Origin: BD2-11 sp965221785
Lineage (GTDB): Bacteria; Gemmatimonadota; Gemmatimonadetes; Longimicrobiales; Gaopeijiaceae
Assembly: GCA_965221785.1 (NCBI GenBank)
Contig: CBDCSR010000003.1
Coordinates: 1,426,001-1,490,000, forward strand
Reading direction: 5' to 3'
DNA: 64,000 bases
The notes under the pieces were generated by a model. The model was not told the origin of the DNA. It worked only from the letters and a program-made list of their open reading frames with translations, and did not search any database. Of the stretch, positions 18,047-28,378 are shown one piece after another (position 1 is the first letter of the stretch; each line of letters begins with the position of its first letter). The translations under genes and the position numbers were made by a program.

Positions 18047-19309
18047 ATGACGATCATCGACTACGACCAGAAGAAGACAGGGCCGACGTTCGTCTTCGAC
18101 GAGAGCGAGGCCCCCAGCGCCTGCATGAAGGTGGTCGGTTGCGGTGGCGCCGGCGGCAACGCGGTCAACCGCATGGTCGACGAGAACCTCCTGGGCGTGG
18201 AGCTCATCGCCGCGAACACGGATGCCCAGGCGCTGCGTCAGTCGAGGGCGTCGATCTGCATCCAGATCGGGAAGAAGCTGACGCGCGGTCTCGGGGCGGG
18301 CGCCCGTCCCGAAATCGGGCGCCAGGCCATCCACGAGAACGCTGAAGAGGTGACCAGGGCGATTCAGGGAGCCGACCTGGTCTTCATCACCGCCGGCATG
18401 GGTGGCGGGACGGGGACCGGAGCCGCTCCCATCATCGGCCGTTTCGCCAAGGAAATGGGTGCGCTCACCATCGGCATCGTCACCCAGCCCTTCTCGTTCG
18501 AGGGCAGGAAACGCCTCCGGCAGGCCGAGCAGGGGCTCGAGGAGCTGCGCAAGGCGGTGGACACGGTGATCGTCGTCCCCAACGACCGCATCATGGCCGT
18601 GGTCGGCAAGGGAACAAGCTTCCAGGACGCCCTGAAGAAGGCCGACGAGATTCTCCTGCACGCCACCCAGGGCATCAGCGATCTCATCCGGGTCGCGGGC
18701 GAAGTCAACGTCGACTTCGCCGATGTGCGCACGGTGATGGCCTGTGGCGGCGGAGCCCTCATGGGGTCCGGCTTCGGCGAGGGGGAACACAGGGCCGAGG
18801 AAGCGGCCCGCAAGGCCATCTCCTCTCCGCTTCTGGGCGATGTGTCCCTCAAGGGCGCCCACGGAGTCCTGATCAACATCACGGGAGGGATGGACCTCGC
18901 CATTGACGACGTGACCAGGATCTCTAGTATCATTCAGGAAGAGGCCGGCAACGATGCCGAGATCATCTTCGGCGCGGTCCATGATCCCAAGCTGCAGGAG
19001 AGCGTGAGGGTCACGGTCATAGCCACGGGGTTCGGCAACGGATCCGAAACACGCGGTGCCCTGCGGCCGGAGATGGCGAGCAACGGTTCTCCATCCGGAT
19101 TGGACCGGAGACCGTCGCCGATCCCGTCCCCGCGTCCGGCGAGAGCGGCCGCACTGCGGGCTGCGACAGTCACAGGCAGAGGTTCGGCGAGCATGAACAA
19201 GACTCCCAGTACGCCCAGGCCGGTGCAGCCCCGGAAGCGCCAGCGCGTCATCGTTCGCGGGCCGGTCGATATCCTCGACCTGCCGACCTTCGTGACGCTT
19301 GCCCGGTGA
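18047..19309 (+). CDS. ftsZ: Cell-division GTPase FtsZ
   Basis: A 420-residue tubulin homologue forming the division ring. VVGCGGAGGNAVNRM is the N-terminal nucleotide site, the tubulin signature GGGTGTG is at 119-125, and NVDFADVRTVM contains the catalytic T7 acidic residues. After about residue 325 comes a basic, proline- and serine-rich linker and a C-terminal peptide VDILDLPTFVTLAR, equivalent to the D-I-P-x-F-L motif that binds FtsA. ATG 18047 is preceded by AAGGAAGGA at good distance; the longer upstream reading lacks FtsZ character. The stop shares bases with a possible GTG start of the next gene. Confidence 0.97.
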   Translation: MTIIDYDQKKTGPTFVFDESEAPSACMKVVGCGGAGGNAVNRMVDENLLGVELIAANTDAQALRQSRASICIQIGKKLTRGLGAGARPEIGRQAIHENAEEVTRAIQGADLVFITAGMGGGTGTGAAPIIGRFAKEMGALTIGIVTQPFSFEGRKRLRQAEQGLEELRKAVDTVIVVPNDRIMAVVGKGTSFQDALKKADEILLHATQGISDLIRVAGEVNVDFADVRTVMACGGGALMGSGFGEGEHRAEEAARKAISSPLLGDVSLKGAHGVLINITGGMDLAIDDVTRISSIIQEEAGNDAEIIFGAVHDPKLQESVRVTVIATGFGNGSETRGALRPEMASNGSPSGLDRRPSPIPSPRPARAAALRAATVTGRGSASMNKTPSTPRPVQPRKRQRVIVRGPVDILDLPTFVTLAR

Positions 19310-19392
19310 GGTTGTGGGAGGAGCGGAGCGGCGCAGGTTCACGCGGGCGCCGGATGGGCATGGCGCCGGGTGCAGGTGAAGGCGGGAGCGGG

Positions 19393-20733
19393 ATGATGCG
19401 CGTAGCGGGGGATCGCAGGGTCGTGATGGTGGCGGCCATCGTGTCGGGCATCCTGGGGTTGGGGGCGACTGCATGGCTCGCCTCCGCGAGGTCCGTGACC
19501 TACGATGCCGGTACCCTGGCGTCCGTCGCGGCCACGCCCCCGGAAGTGGCCGAGCAGGTCAGTCTGAGGCGCGGCCAGACGCTGGGTTCGCTCTTCCTCG
19601 CCGCCTCCCTGCCGACAAGTGAACGAGTCGACCTGCTGGCGGCCTTCGGGGAGCGAGCCAATCCTCGCCGGCTCGTTGCGGGCACACCGGTAACCTACTG
19701 GAGAGACCGCCGCGACGGGGCGTTGACGGCAGTGGAAGTGGGGCTCAGCCCGGACTCGATCGTATATCTGGACCGGGCGGCGGAAGGCTGGACCGCGCGC
19801 ATGATGCGAACCCCGGTCGTGACCGACACCGTCTTCTTCGAGGGAAGCATCCGCTCGAGCCTCTGGATGGCCGTGATGGGCAGCCCCTCGCTGCAGTTCA
19901 TGCCGTCCGGCGACCGGGCCAAGCTCCTGGATGGTCTCGACAGGATCTTCCAGTGGGAGGTGGACTTCCACCGGCAGGTTCAGCCGGGCGATTCCTACCG
20001 CGTCGTCCTGGAGCGCGCCGTCCGTCCCGACGGATCCATGCGAGGCAACGGACGCATCGTGGCTGCGGAGTTCGTCAACCGGGAAACCCCTTTTCGGGCA
20101 TTCTGGTTCGATGCCTCGGGGGATGGCGAGGGGTCCTACTACGATCCCGAGGGGAGGTCGGTGCAACGGCAGTTTCTTCTCAAGCCGCTGGAGTACCGCC
20201 GCATCTCCTCGCGCGTGCAGAGCGCCCGCTTCCACCCCATCCTGCGGACATGGCGCGCCCACAACGGCGTCGACTACGCCGCCAACACCGGCGAGCCGGT
20301 CATGGCGACCGCGGGCGGAGTTGTTACCCACCGTGGGTGGAGCGGCGGTTACGGCAACCTCGTGGAGATCCGGCACAGCAACGGCTTCGTAACGCGCTAC
20401 GCGCACCTGAGCGGCTTCGGCCCCGGCGTGGCGGCGGGAACGCGGGTGAGGCAGGGCCAGACGATCGGGTACGTCGGCATGACCGGGCTGGCAACCGGAC
20501 CGCATCTCCACTACGAGTTGCGCCGGAACGGCCGCGTCGAGGATCCGCTGGACATCCGCACCCCTCCGGGCGACCCCATTCCGGAGGCGATGTGGCCCCT
20601 GTGGGAGGAGCACCTTGCCGAGGGCCGCGCGCTTCTCGCCAGCCCGGCATTCGTTCCGGGCAGGATCTTGCCGGGCGCTTCCGTAGTCGCTGAAGAAGCC
20701 GAGGGCGGGGCAGAGCCCCAGGACGAACAATGA
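19393..20733 (+). CDS. M23-family peptidoglycan endopeptidase (MepM-like)
   Basis: A 446-residue envelope protein. After a basic N-terminus comes one membrane span or signal anchor (VVMVAAIVSGILGLGATAWLA). The middle resembles the Csd3/MepM N-terminal domains (RRGQTLGSLFLAASLP, then DRAKLLDGLDRIFQWEVDFHRQVQPGDSYRVVLER). The C-terminal LytM domain has a complete zinc site: His290 and Asp294 in HNGVD and His373 in HLHYE, with His371. It should cleave peptidoglycan cross-links. ATG 19393 is chosen for the GGGAG at 19384-19388; GTG 19306, overlapping the ftsZ stop, is the alternative. Linkage to ftsZ suggests septum splitting or growth-related hydrolysis. Confidence 0.85.
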   Translation: MMRVAGDRRVVMVAAIVSGILGLGATAWLASARSVTYDAGTLASVAATPPEVAEQVSLRRGQTLGSLFLAASLPTSERVDLLAAFGERANPRRLVAGTPVTYWRDRRDGALTAVEVGLSPDSIVYLDRAAEGWTARMMRTPVVTDTVFFEGSIRSSLWMAVMGSPSLQFMPSGDRAKLLDGLDRIFQWEVDFHRQVQPGDSYRVVLERAVRPDGSMRGNGRIVAAEFVNRETPFRAFWFDASGDGEGSYYDPEGRSVQRQFLLKPLEYRRISSRVQSARFHPILRTWRAHNGVDYAANTGEPVMATAGGVVTHRGWSGGYGNLVEIRHSNGFVTRYAHLSGFGPGVAAGTRVRQGQTIGYVGMTGLATGPHLHYELRRNGRVEDPLDIRTPPGDPIPEAMWPLWEEHLAEGRALLASPAFVPGRILPGASVVAEEAEGGAEPQDEQ

Positions 20734-20764
20734 CCCCGTCCGGCGCCTGCGCCGGGTCCAAAGA

Positions 20765-22720
20765 GTGAGCCTGCTTTCCTGGATTGCCCTGCCCCTCCTG
20801 CTGGCGGCGGCGTGCGGCTTCTCCCTCTGGGTCTACCATCGCCGGGAACTGCCGGTGGCGGGTCGGCGCTGGCTGGCCTTTGCAAGAGCGCTGGCGATCT
20901 GCCTCGTGTTGCTGCTCATCTGGAATCCGCGCCTGCCTGCCGGCGCAGGTGACGGCATCGGTCAGGGCGCCCTGGTGCTGCTCGACGGCTCCCTGAGCAT
21001 GGCGGCCGGTCCTCCGGGCGGTGGGACGGCATGGGCGGACGCGGTTCAGGAAGCGCGGCGTCTCGCGGGCGGCGGAGGCCGGATCCTGGTCTTCGGGGAT
21101 GCCGTGGCGGGGAGCACGGCCGACGAGTTGGAGGGGCGTCCACCCGCGGCCACCTCCTCCCGCCTCCTCCCGGCCCTGAGGGCCGCGGCCGAGTCGGGGG
21201 CGCGAGCGGTAACAGTGGTGAGCGACGGACGCCTGACCGATGCCGACTTCGGCAGCCTTCCGGTAGTGCCCGGGCTGCGGGCCCGCCTTCAGGTCGTGGG
21301 CGCGACGGTGGCGAATGCGGGGGTCGCCGACTTTGCCGTACCGGCGCGTGCCGAGCAGGGAACGCCCTTCGTCGCCGAGGTCACCGTGTTCGGCGAGGCC
21401 GCCCCCGGGGGCGCCGCCCGCATCGAGGTGCGGGAGGAGGACCGCCTGGTCGCCTCGGTTCCGGTGGAGATCCCTCCGCCCGGCCAGGTCGTGCGCACGC
21501 CGGTGGACCTCCCCGCCCCCGCGGCCGAGGGGATGGTGCGCTATGCGGCCACCGTCGTGCTGGCGGAGGACGGCTTTGCCGACGACGACCGGCGCGTGCG
21601 CCATGTGCGCGTGGCACCCCCGCAGGCGGGGCTGGTCCTGCTCTCCCTGCGCCCGGACTGGGAGCCCCGTCACCTGCTTCCGGTACTGGAGGACGTGACC
21701 GGGCTGCCGGCGCGAGGCTACCTGCGCGTCACCGGATCGCGGTATCTGCCGATCGGGCGGGGCGACGAGGTCGCCGGCGAGGTAACCGAGGGTGAGCTGC
21801 GCGCGATGCTCGGCGACGCCGACATCGTTGTGCTGCACGGTGTCGGGGCGACGGCTCCGGACTGGGTGCGCGATGCCGCCCGGAACGCCCCGCGGCTGCT
21901 CATGTTCCCGGCCGACCGGGCGGGCGCGTCGCTGGGCGGGGTGGCGGTCGCGGGCGAGGTCGAAGGCGAGTGGTACGTGGCCACCGACCTTCCCGCCTCG
22001 CCGGTGGCCGGGCAGTTCGCCGACCTGGATCTGGGAGCTCTGCCGCCCCTAACCGCCCTCCACCCCGCAACGGCTCCCTCGGGAGCGGTCGCCCTGCAGG
22101 TGCATCTGGGCGGGCGCGGCACCGGGGAGCCCGCCCTCGTCCTGATCGCGGGGGAAGGCAGGCGCGTGGGCGTCGGCCTGGCCGGGGGCTACTGGCGCTG
22201 GGCCGCCCGCGAGGGAACGCCGCGCCGCGCCTACCGGTCCCTGTGGGCCGGGGTGGCGAACTGGCTGTTCGCCGGCGAGCGGCTTGCGACCGCCGGTCCA
22301 CCCGGTCCCGCCGAGCCGGTGATCGGGCGCGGGAGCCCCGTCCGCTGGCAGGCGCCCGGCATGGCCGGGCAGGAGTTCGGCCTTCGCCTCGTCCGCGCTG
22401 GCGAAACGGTCTTCGAGTCCACGGTGGCGGTGGATTCCACCGAGACCTTCACCACCGCGCCGCTGGAGCCGGGCGCCTACGACTTCGTGCTGTCTCCGGG
22501 GGCCGGCGGCGAGGAGACGAGCGGCCGTTTCGACATCGAGCGCTACACCGGCGAACTCCGATTGCCGCCCGTCGTCGACGCGGTGAGCGGGGACGCGGCC
22601 GAAGGAGGTGCCCGCGCGGCAGCGGGCCGTCCGCTGCGCACGCACCCGGCGCCATTCATCCTCGTCCTGGCGCTTCTGTGCGGTGAGTGGATCGGCCGCC
22701 GGCGCCGAGGCCTCCGGTAG
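20765..22720 (+). CDS. Membrane-anchored vWA-like domain protein of unknown function
   Basis: A 651-residue protein starting at GTG 20765. Two N-terminal spans (residues of about 4-23 and 38-54) are followed by a von Willebrand factor A-like domain whose metal-site motif DGSLS (74-78) fits D-x-S-x-S. A large extracytoplasmic region of beta-rich segments runs to a final span near 628-644 with a basic tail, a topology shared with BatA/BatB-like and glutamine-amidotransferase-like membrane proteins. I do not recognise an enzyme. It sits between a peptidoglycan hydrolase and ftsY in the dcw-linked run, so an envelope role is plausible but not shown. Confidence 0.65.
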   Translation: MSLLSWIALPLLLAAACGFSLWVYHRRELPVAGRRWLAFARALAICLVLLLIWNPRLPAGAGDGIGQGALVLLDGSLSMAAGPPGGGTAWADAVQEARRLAGGGGRILVFGDAVAGSTADELEGRPPAATSSRLLPALRAAAESGARAVTVVSDGRLTDADFGSLPVVPGLRARLQVVGATVANAGVADFAVPARAEQGTPFVAEVTVFGEAAPGGAARIEVREEDRLVASVPVEIPPPGQVVRTPVDLPAPAAEGMVRYAATVVLAEDGFADDDRRVRHVRVAPPQAGLVLLSLRPDWEPRHLLPVLEDVTGLPARGYLRVTGSRYLPIGRGDEVAGEVTEGELRAMLGDADIVVLHGVGATAPDWVRDAARNAPRLLMFPADRAGASLGGVAVAGEVEGEWYVATDLPASPVAGQFADLDLGALPPLTALHPATAPSGAVALQVHLGGRGTGEPALVLIAGEGRRVGVGLAGGYWRWAAREGTPRRAYRSLWAGVANWLFAGERLATAGPPGPAEPVIGRGSPVRWQAPGMAGQEFGLRLVRAGETVFESTVAVDSTETFTTAPLEPGAYDFVLSPGAGGEETSGRFDIERYTGELRLPPVVDAVSGDAAEGGARAAAGRPLRTHPAPFILVLALLCGEWIGRRRRGLR

Positions 22721-22725
22721 CGTCT

Positions 22726-23703
22726 GTGACGCCGCTGGGCCGACCGACCCGCGAGGGGAGCGGTACGCGCGGATCGCTGTGGCGGAGGGTCGTGGGCTTC
22801 GCCCTCCCCGACCTCCGGCCGTCCGCGCGCGGCCTTGGCGCCGAGACGCTCGAGGACCTCGAGGACCGCCTGTTGGCCGCCGACTTCGGCGTGGAGGCCG
22901 CGCTGCATCTCGTGGACCGCGTCGAAGCACTCGAACGGCGCGGACGGATCCGCGGCCCGGAGGCACTTCGCAGCGCCCTGCGCGAGGAAGTAGCCAGGAT
23001 CCTGCTTCCCGGGACATCCGCCGAAGGGGCTCCGGCGTCGCCGGCAGCGGAAACCGCCTTCACCCTCCGCGACACCGCACAGGGGATCGCGCTTTACCTC
23101 ATGGTCGGGGTCAACGGCGTGGGGAAAACCACCTCCGCCGGAAAGCTGGCCCACGTCCTGGCTGGCCGGGGGAACAAGGTCCTGCTTGCCGCGGCGGACA
23201 CCTACCGGGCGGGCGCGGTCTCCCAGTTGCGCATCTGGGCGGACCGCACCGGCGCCGATTTCGTGGCTGGACAGCCCGGCGGAGACCCCGCCGCGGTCGC
23301 CTTCGATGCCATCGACGCGGCCCGCGCGCGCGGCGTTGACGTCGTGATTGTCGACACTGCCGGGCGTCTCCACACCCGGACCGGGTTGATGGAGGAACTC
23401 GCCAAGATACGGCGGGTCATCGCCCGCAGGCTTCCGGGCGCTCCGCACGAGACCCTGATTGTGGTCGACGCCACCGTGGGCCAGAACGCGCTCGCTCAGG
23501 TGCGAGCCTTCCGGGACGCGGTGAATCCGAGCGGGATTCTCCTCGCCAAGATGGATTCCAGTGCACACGGCGGCATCGTCGTGGCTCTCAGGCAGGAATT
23601 CGGGTTGCCGGTCAAGCTCGTCGGGGTGGGAGAAGGCCCCGGAGACCTCGAGCCCTTTGACGCGAACGCGTTTCTGGAGGGCGTCTTCGGATCTCCGGCA
23701 TGA
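22726..23703 (+). CDS. ftsY: Signal recognition particle receptor GTPase FtsY
   Basis: A 325-residue SRP-type GTPase that receives ribosome-SRP complexes at the inner membrane. A short helical N domain (ETLEDLEDRLLAADFGVEAA) leads to the G domain: GVNGVGKTTSAGKLA (G1), AADTYRAGAVSQL (G2), VDTAGRLHTRTGLMEEL (G3). The G4 and following region is unusual: A274-K-M-D-S-S-A-H-G-G replaces the nearly universal TKLDGTAKGG, keeping only the Lys-Asp pair and the final glycines. No acidic A domain is present, as in many bacteria. GTG 22726, 5 bases after the previous stop, gives the best start; the recG ATG overlaps its stop. Confidence 0.92.
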   Translation: MTPLGRPTREGSGTRGSLWRRVVGFALPDLRPSARGLGAETLEDLEDRLLAADFGVEAALHLVDRVEALERRGRIRGPEALRSALREEVARILLPGTSAEGAPASPAAETAFTLRDTAQGIALYLMVGVNGVGKTTSAGKLAHVLAGRGNKVLLAAADTYRAGAVSQLRIWADRTGADFVAGQPGGDPAAVAFDAIDAARARGVDVVIVDTAGRLHTRTGLMEELAKIRRVIARRLPGAPHETLIVVDATVGQNALAQVRAFRDAVNPSGILLAKMDSSAHGGIVVALRQEFGLPVKLVGVGEGPGDLEPFDANAFLEGVFGSPA

Positions 23704-25799
23704 GCTTCTCGAGGCTCGACTCCCCCGTCCAGTACCTCAAGGGCGTCGGTCCCCGGCGCGCGGAGAACCTTGCCGGACTGGACATCCGCAAGGCGCGCGA
23801 CCTGCTCTATCACGTGCCCCGGCGCTATGAGGACGCTTCCACCGTTCAGCCGGTGGCCGAACTCGAAGTGGGGGACTCCGCGGTCGTCGTCGGGCGGGTG
23901 CGCAGCTCCGGGGTCATCCCCACGCGCAAGGGTCTGCGCATCTTCCAGGCCGTGATCGAGGACGAGACCGGCCACATCACCTGCGCCTGGCCGGGCCAAC
24001 CCTGGCTTGATCGCAGGATCCGCAAGGGGGACCTCCTGCTCGCCGCCGGGACGGTGCGCTTCTTTCACGGTCGCCAGATCCAGCCCCGCGAGTTCGCCAT
24101 TCTCGAATCCGGGCGTGCCCGCAGTGCGTCCGAGGGAGACGAGAGCGGAGTTCGTGGCACCATCTTCGTCGTCTATCCGGCGTCCGAGGCCGTGCCGCAG
24201 TGGGTGCTGCGCCAGCTGCTGGAGCGCAACCTGTCCAGGCTCCTGCGGCAGGTGGAGGAGGAGGAGTACCTGTCCCCCGCAGAGCGCCGCGAGATCGACG
24301 TGCCGGGCCTGGCCGAGGCGCTCTCCAGCCTGCATGCGCCGAAGAGCCTCGACGAGGCCGAGCGGGGCCGGAGGCGTCTCGCCTGGGACGAGCTCTACTT
24401 CCTGCAGCTCATGCACGCCCACGCCCGCTACCGAAGCACCACTGCCGTCAACGGCATCCGGTTCGGCCGCACCAACCGGCTGATCCGTCCCCTGCACGAG
24501 GCGCTCGAGTTTCGCCTGACCGATGCCCAGGCCCGGGTGTTGCGGGAGATATACGCGGACATGACCACGGACCGCCGCATGAACCGCATGCTCCAGGGCG
24601 ATGTGGGGGCGGGGAAGACCATCGTCGCCGTCTTCGCCATGATGCTCGCGGTGGAGGGCGGGCATCAGGCCGCCCTCATGGCCCCCACCGAACTGCTCGC
24701 GGAGCAGCACGCCCGCAGCCTGCAGCGCCTGCTCGGCCCGCTCGGGGTCGAGACCCTGCTGCTCACCGGGCGCACCGACGCCCGCGAGCGCACCCGCGTG
24801 CTCGCCGCCCTGGCCGACGGCAGCGGCCTCGTGGTGACCGGCACCCACGCGCTCATCCAGGAGACGGTGGAGTTCGCCCGCCTGGGACTGGTGGTGGTGG
24901 ACGAACAGCACCGTTTCGGCGTGCGTCAGCGGATGGTCCTGAGCCAGCGCGACCCTGTCCCCGACACCCTGATCATGTCGGCGACTCCGATCCCGCGCTC
25001 GCTGGCGCTCGCTCTCTACGGCGACCTCGACCTGAGCGTGCTGGACGAGCTTCCCCCCGGGCGCAAGCCGGTGGAAACGCGCTGGCTGCGGCCGTCCCGC
25101 CGCGCCGAGGCGTACCGGCTGGTCCGGGACGAGTTGGCGTGCGGGCGCCAGGTCTACGTCGTCTACCCCCTGGTGGGCGAGTCCGACAAGCTGCAGTTGC
25201 GTTCGGCCACCGAGGAATGGGAACGCCTGCGCGCGGAGGAGTTTCCGGATTTCCGGGTCGGCCTCCTGCACGGCCAGCTCCCCGGCGAGGAAAGGGATGC
25301 GGTGATGCGCGCCTTCCTGGCCGGCGACCTGGACGTGCTGGTGGCCACTTCGGTCGTGGAGGTGGGCATCGACGTGTCCAACGCCACCGTGATGCTCATC
25401 GAGAACGCCGAGCGCTTCGGCCTCTCCCAGCTGCACCAGCTCCGCGGCCGGGTCGGGCGCGGGGCCGACCGCAGCTACTGCGTCGCCATCGCCGACGCGG
25501 AGGAGGCCGCCGCCGAACGGCTGAAAGTCTTCCGGAGCACGCACGACGGGTTTGCGATCGCGCGGGCCGATCTGGCCATGCGCGGGGAAGGGGACTTCTT
25601 CGGCTCCCAGCAGCACGGGCAGCCCATTCTGCGTTTCGCCGATCTCACGCTCGACCAGGACCTCATGCGCGCCGCCCGCGAGCACGCCCGCGCGACCATC
25701 GACCGCGACCCCGACCTGCTCGCCCCCGGGAACGCGATGCGGCGTCGTCTGCTCACGGGTCGGTTCGGCGACCGCCTGCAGCTTCGCTCGGTGGGTTAG
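23700..25799 (+). CDS. recG: ATP-dependent DNA helicase RecG
   Basis: A 699-residue superfamily 2 helicase that remodels stalled replication forks and Holliday junctions. The N-terminal wedge begins with SPVQYLKGVGPRRAENL, the hallmark of RecG. Walker A GDVGAGKT is at 300-307 and the DEQH box at 401-404, followed by HRFGVRQR; SATPIPRSLALAL is motif III and the QLHQLRGRVGRG segment motif VI. The C-terminal region (GEGDFFGSQQHGQPILRFADL) is also typical. It overlaps the ftsY stop by 4 bases and is the last gene of the dcw-linked run; 176 non-coding bases follow. Confidence 0.96.
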   Translation: MSFSRLDSPVQYLKGVGPRRAENLAGLDIRKARDLLYHVPRRYEDASTVQPVAELEVGDSAVVVGRVRSSGVIPTRKGLRIFQAVIEDETGHITCAWPGQPWLDRRIRKGDLLLAAGTVRFFHGRQIQPREFAILESGRARSASEGDESGVRGTIFVVYPASEAVPQWVLRQLLERNLSRLLRQVEEEEYLSPAERREIDVPGLAEALSSLHAPKSLDEAERGRRRLAWDELYFLQLMHAHARYRSTTAVNGIRFGRTNRLIRPLHEALEFRLTDAQARVLREIYADMTTDRRMNRMLQGDVGAGKTIVAVFAMMLAVEGGHQAALMAPTELLAEQHARSLQRLLGPLGVETLLLTGRTDARERTRVLAALADGSGLVVTGTHALIQETVEFARLGLVVVDEQHRFGVRQRMVLSQRDPVPDTLIMSATPIPRSLALALYGDLDLSVLDELPPGRKPVETRWLRPSRRAEAYRLVRDELACGRQVYVVYPLVGESDKLQLRSATEEWERLRAEEFPDFRVGLLHGQLPGEERDAVMRAFLAGDLDVLVATSVVEVGIDVSNATVMLIENAERFGLSQLHQLRGRVGRGADRSYCVAIADAEEAAAERLKVFRSTHDGFAIARADLAMRGEGDFFGSQQHGQPILRFADLTLDQDLMRAAREHARATIDRDPDLLAPGNAMRRRLLTGRFGDRLQLRSVG

Positions 25800-25887
25800 A
25801 CATGCATCATGGCCCCGGCTCAGGTCGTTTCCACCTGGCCGGGGGCGGACATCACCGGGCACACGAGGTCGGGCCTGCGGGTTGGAC

Positions 25888-25916
25888 TTGACGCCCCCGC
25901 CGTGACAGACTAGCTA
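25888..25916 (+). promoter_or_regulatory. Possible promoter of asnS
   Basis: TTGACG (25888-25893) is a good -35 element; 17 bases later TAGCTA (25911-25916) is a weak -10. A start near 25923 leaves a leader of about 53 bases before ATG 25976. The remaining recG-asnS gap shows nothing else I can name. Confidence 0.4.
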
Positions 25917-25975
25917 CCGACGGTCCACGCCCGGGGACCGCCCATCTCCAGCCGATTTCACCCCAGGAGACCGCC

Positions 25976-27274
<1,299 letters not shown>

Positions 27275-27319
27275 CGGCCGGTTCCGCCCCGCCCGCGAGC
27301 GAGAGGGGCCCGCCGCGCG

Positions 27320-28156
27320 TCAGCCGCCTGCCGTCTCCTCCGCGGCCCGCGCCTCCGCCTTCACCGCGTCCCAGAGCGCGTCCAGTTCTTCCAGCGACAT
27401 CTCCGCCACCCGCCTGCCGCCGTCGCGGGCAAGTTCCTCCACGCGCCGGAAGCGGGCTTCCACCTTGCGGTTGGTGCGGGCGAGCGCGTTGGTCGCATGG
27501 ACGCCGGCGAGGCGGGCGAGGTTGACCGCCGTGAACAGGAGATCGCCGGCCTCGTCCATCACCTCCCGCGGATCTCCCCGGTCGAGCGCCGCCCGAATCT
27601 CCTCGAGTTCCTCGGCCACCTTGAGGCGGGCTCCCTCGGCATCATCCCAGTCGAAGCCGACGCCACTCAGCTTCTCCTGAATGCGATGTGCGCGCAGGAG
27701 CGGTTCCAGCCCGCCGGGAAGCCCGGATAACACGCTTTCGTCGCCCGACAGTTCCCTTGTTTTCAGCGCTTCCCAGTCCTCCCGCTCGCCTTCGCCGAAG
27801 AGGTGCGGATGGCGGCGCTTCATCTTCGTCTCCAGCCGGTCCACCACCGATTCCCGGTCAAAGGCGCCTGCCTCCTCGCCCAGCACGATCTGAAAGGCCA
27901 CGTTCAGAAGCAGATCGCCGAGTTCCCCCTCCAGCTCTCCGGCGTTCCCGGAGCGAATCGCATCCACCACTTCCCGGCTTTCCTCGATGAGGTAGGGGAT
28001 GAGCGACTCCGCGGTCTGCGCCCGGTCCCAGGGACATTTCGTGCGCAGGAACTCGACAATGGCGAGCGCGCGGTCGAGAACGCCTTCCGAAGGAGCGATG
28101 CCGTCGGGGGTCGTGGTTTCGGAGGAAGACGCGATGCGATTGTCGCTGGCGTTCAC
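27320..28156 (-). CDS. mazG: Nucleoside triphosphate pyrophosphohydrolase MazG
   Basis: A 278-residue protein with two MazG domains. The first has KCPWDRAQTAESLIPYLIEES, then ELEGELGDLLLNVAFQ, giving the E-E-x-x-E and E-x-x-D magnesium ligands; the second has VAEELEEI and DEAGDLLFTAVNLARL. Such enzymes remove abnormal or signalling nucleoside triphosphates. The length matches E. coli MazG. GTG 28156 is the start: it is the only sensible initiator near the first conserved block, though no Shine-Dalgarno sequence is visible. It is divergent from alr, with a 222-base gap in which I see no convincing promoter. Confidence 0.93.
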   Translation of the reverse strand: MNASDNRIASSSETTTPDGIAPSEGVLDRALAIVEFLRTKCPWDRAQTAESLIPYLIEESREVVDAIRSGNAGELEGELGDLLLNVAFQIVLGEEAGAFDRESVVDRLETKMKRRHPHLFGEGEREDWEALKTRELSGDESVLSGLPGGLEPLLRAHRIQEKLSGVGFDWDDAEGARLKVAEELEEIRAALDRGDPREVMDEAGDLLFTAVNLARLAGVHATNALARTNRKVEARFRRVEELARDGGRRVAEMSLEELDALWDAVKAEARAAEETAGG

Positions 28157-28378
28157 GATGTCGGGCAGTGTCGTTCGGGCGTGGACATTTGGCGTGGAGC
28201 AATCGGGGATGGCCGTTCGCGCGTTGCGGCGCCCCGCGATTCGCGCGCCCGCCGCCGGCGAGCGCGGGCGATGCCGCCGGGAGTAGTATTCCGGACCTTC
28301 GGGGAGAAGTCCAGAAGCCGTGGACCGCCGCAGCCCGGATTGTTGCCCCTCGACCGTGGCGTCGGCACCTTTTCGGCC

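Noticed and set aside
23496..25862. Minus-strand open frame of 788 codons opposite recG
   Set aside because: Antisense shadow of a gene with all helicase motifs intact.
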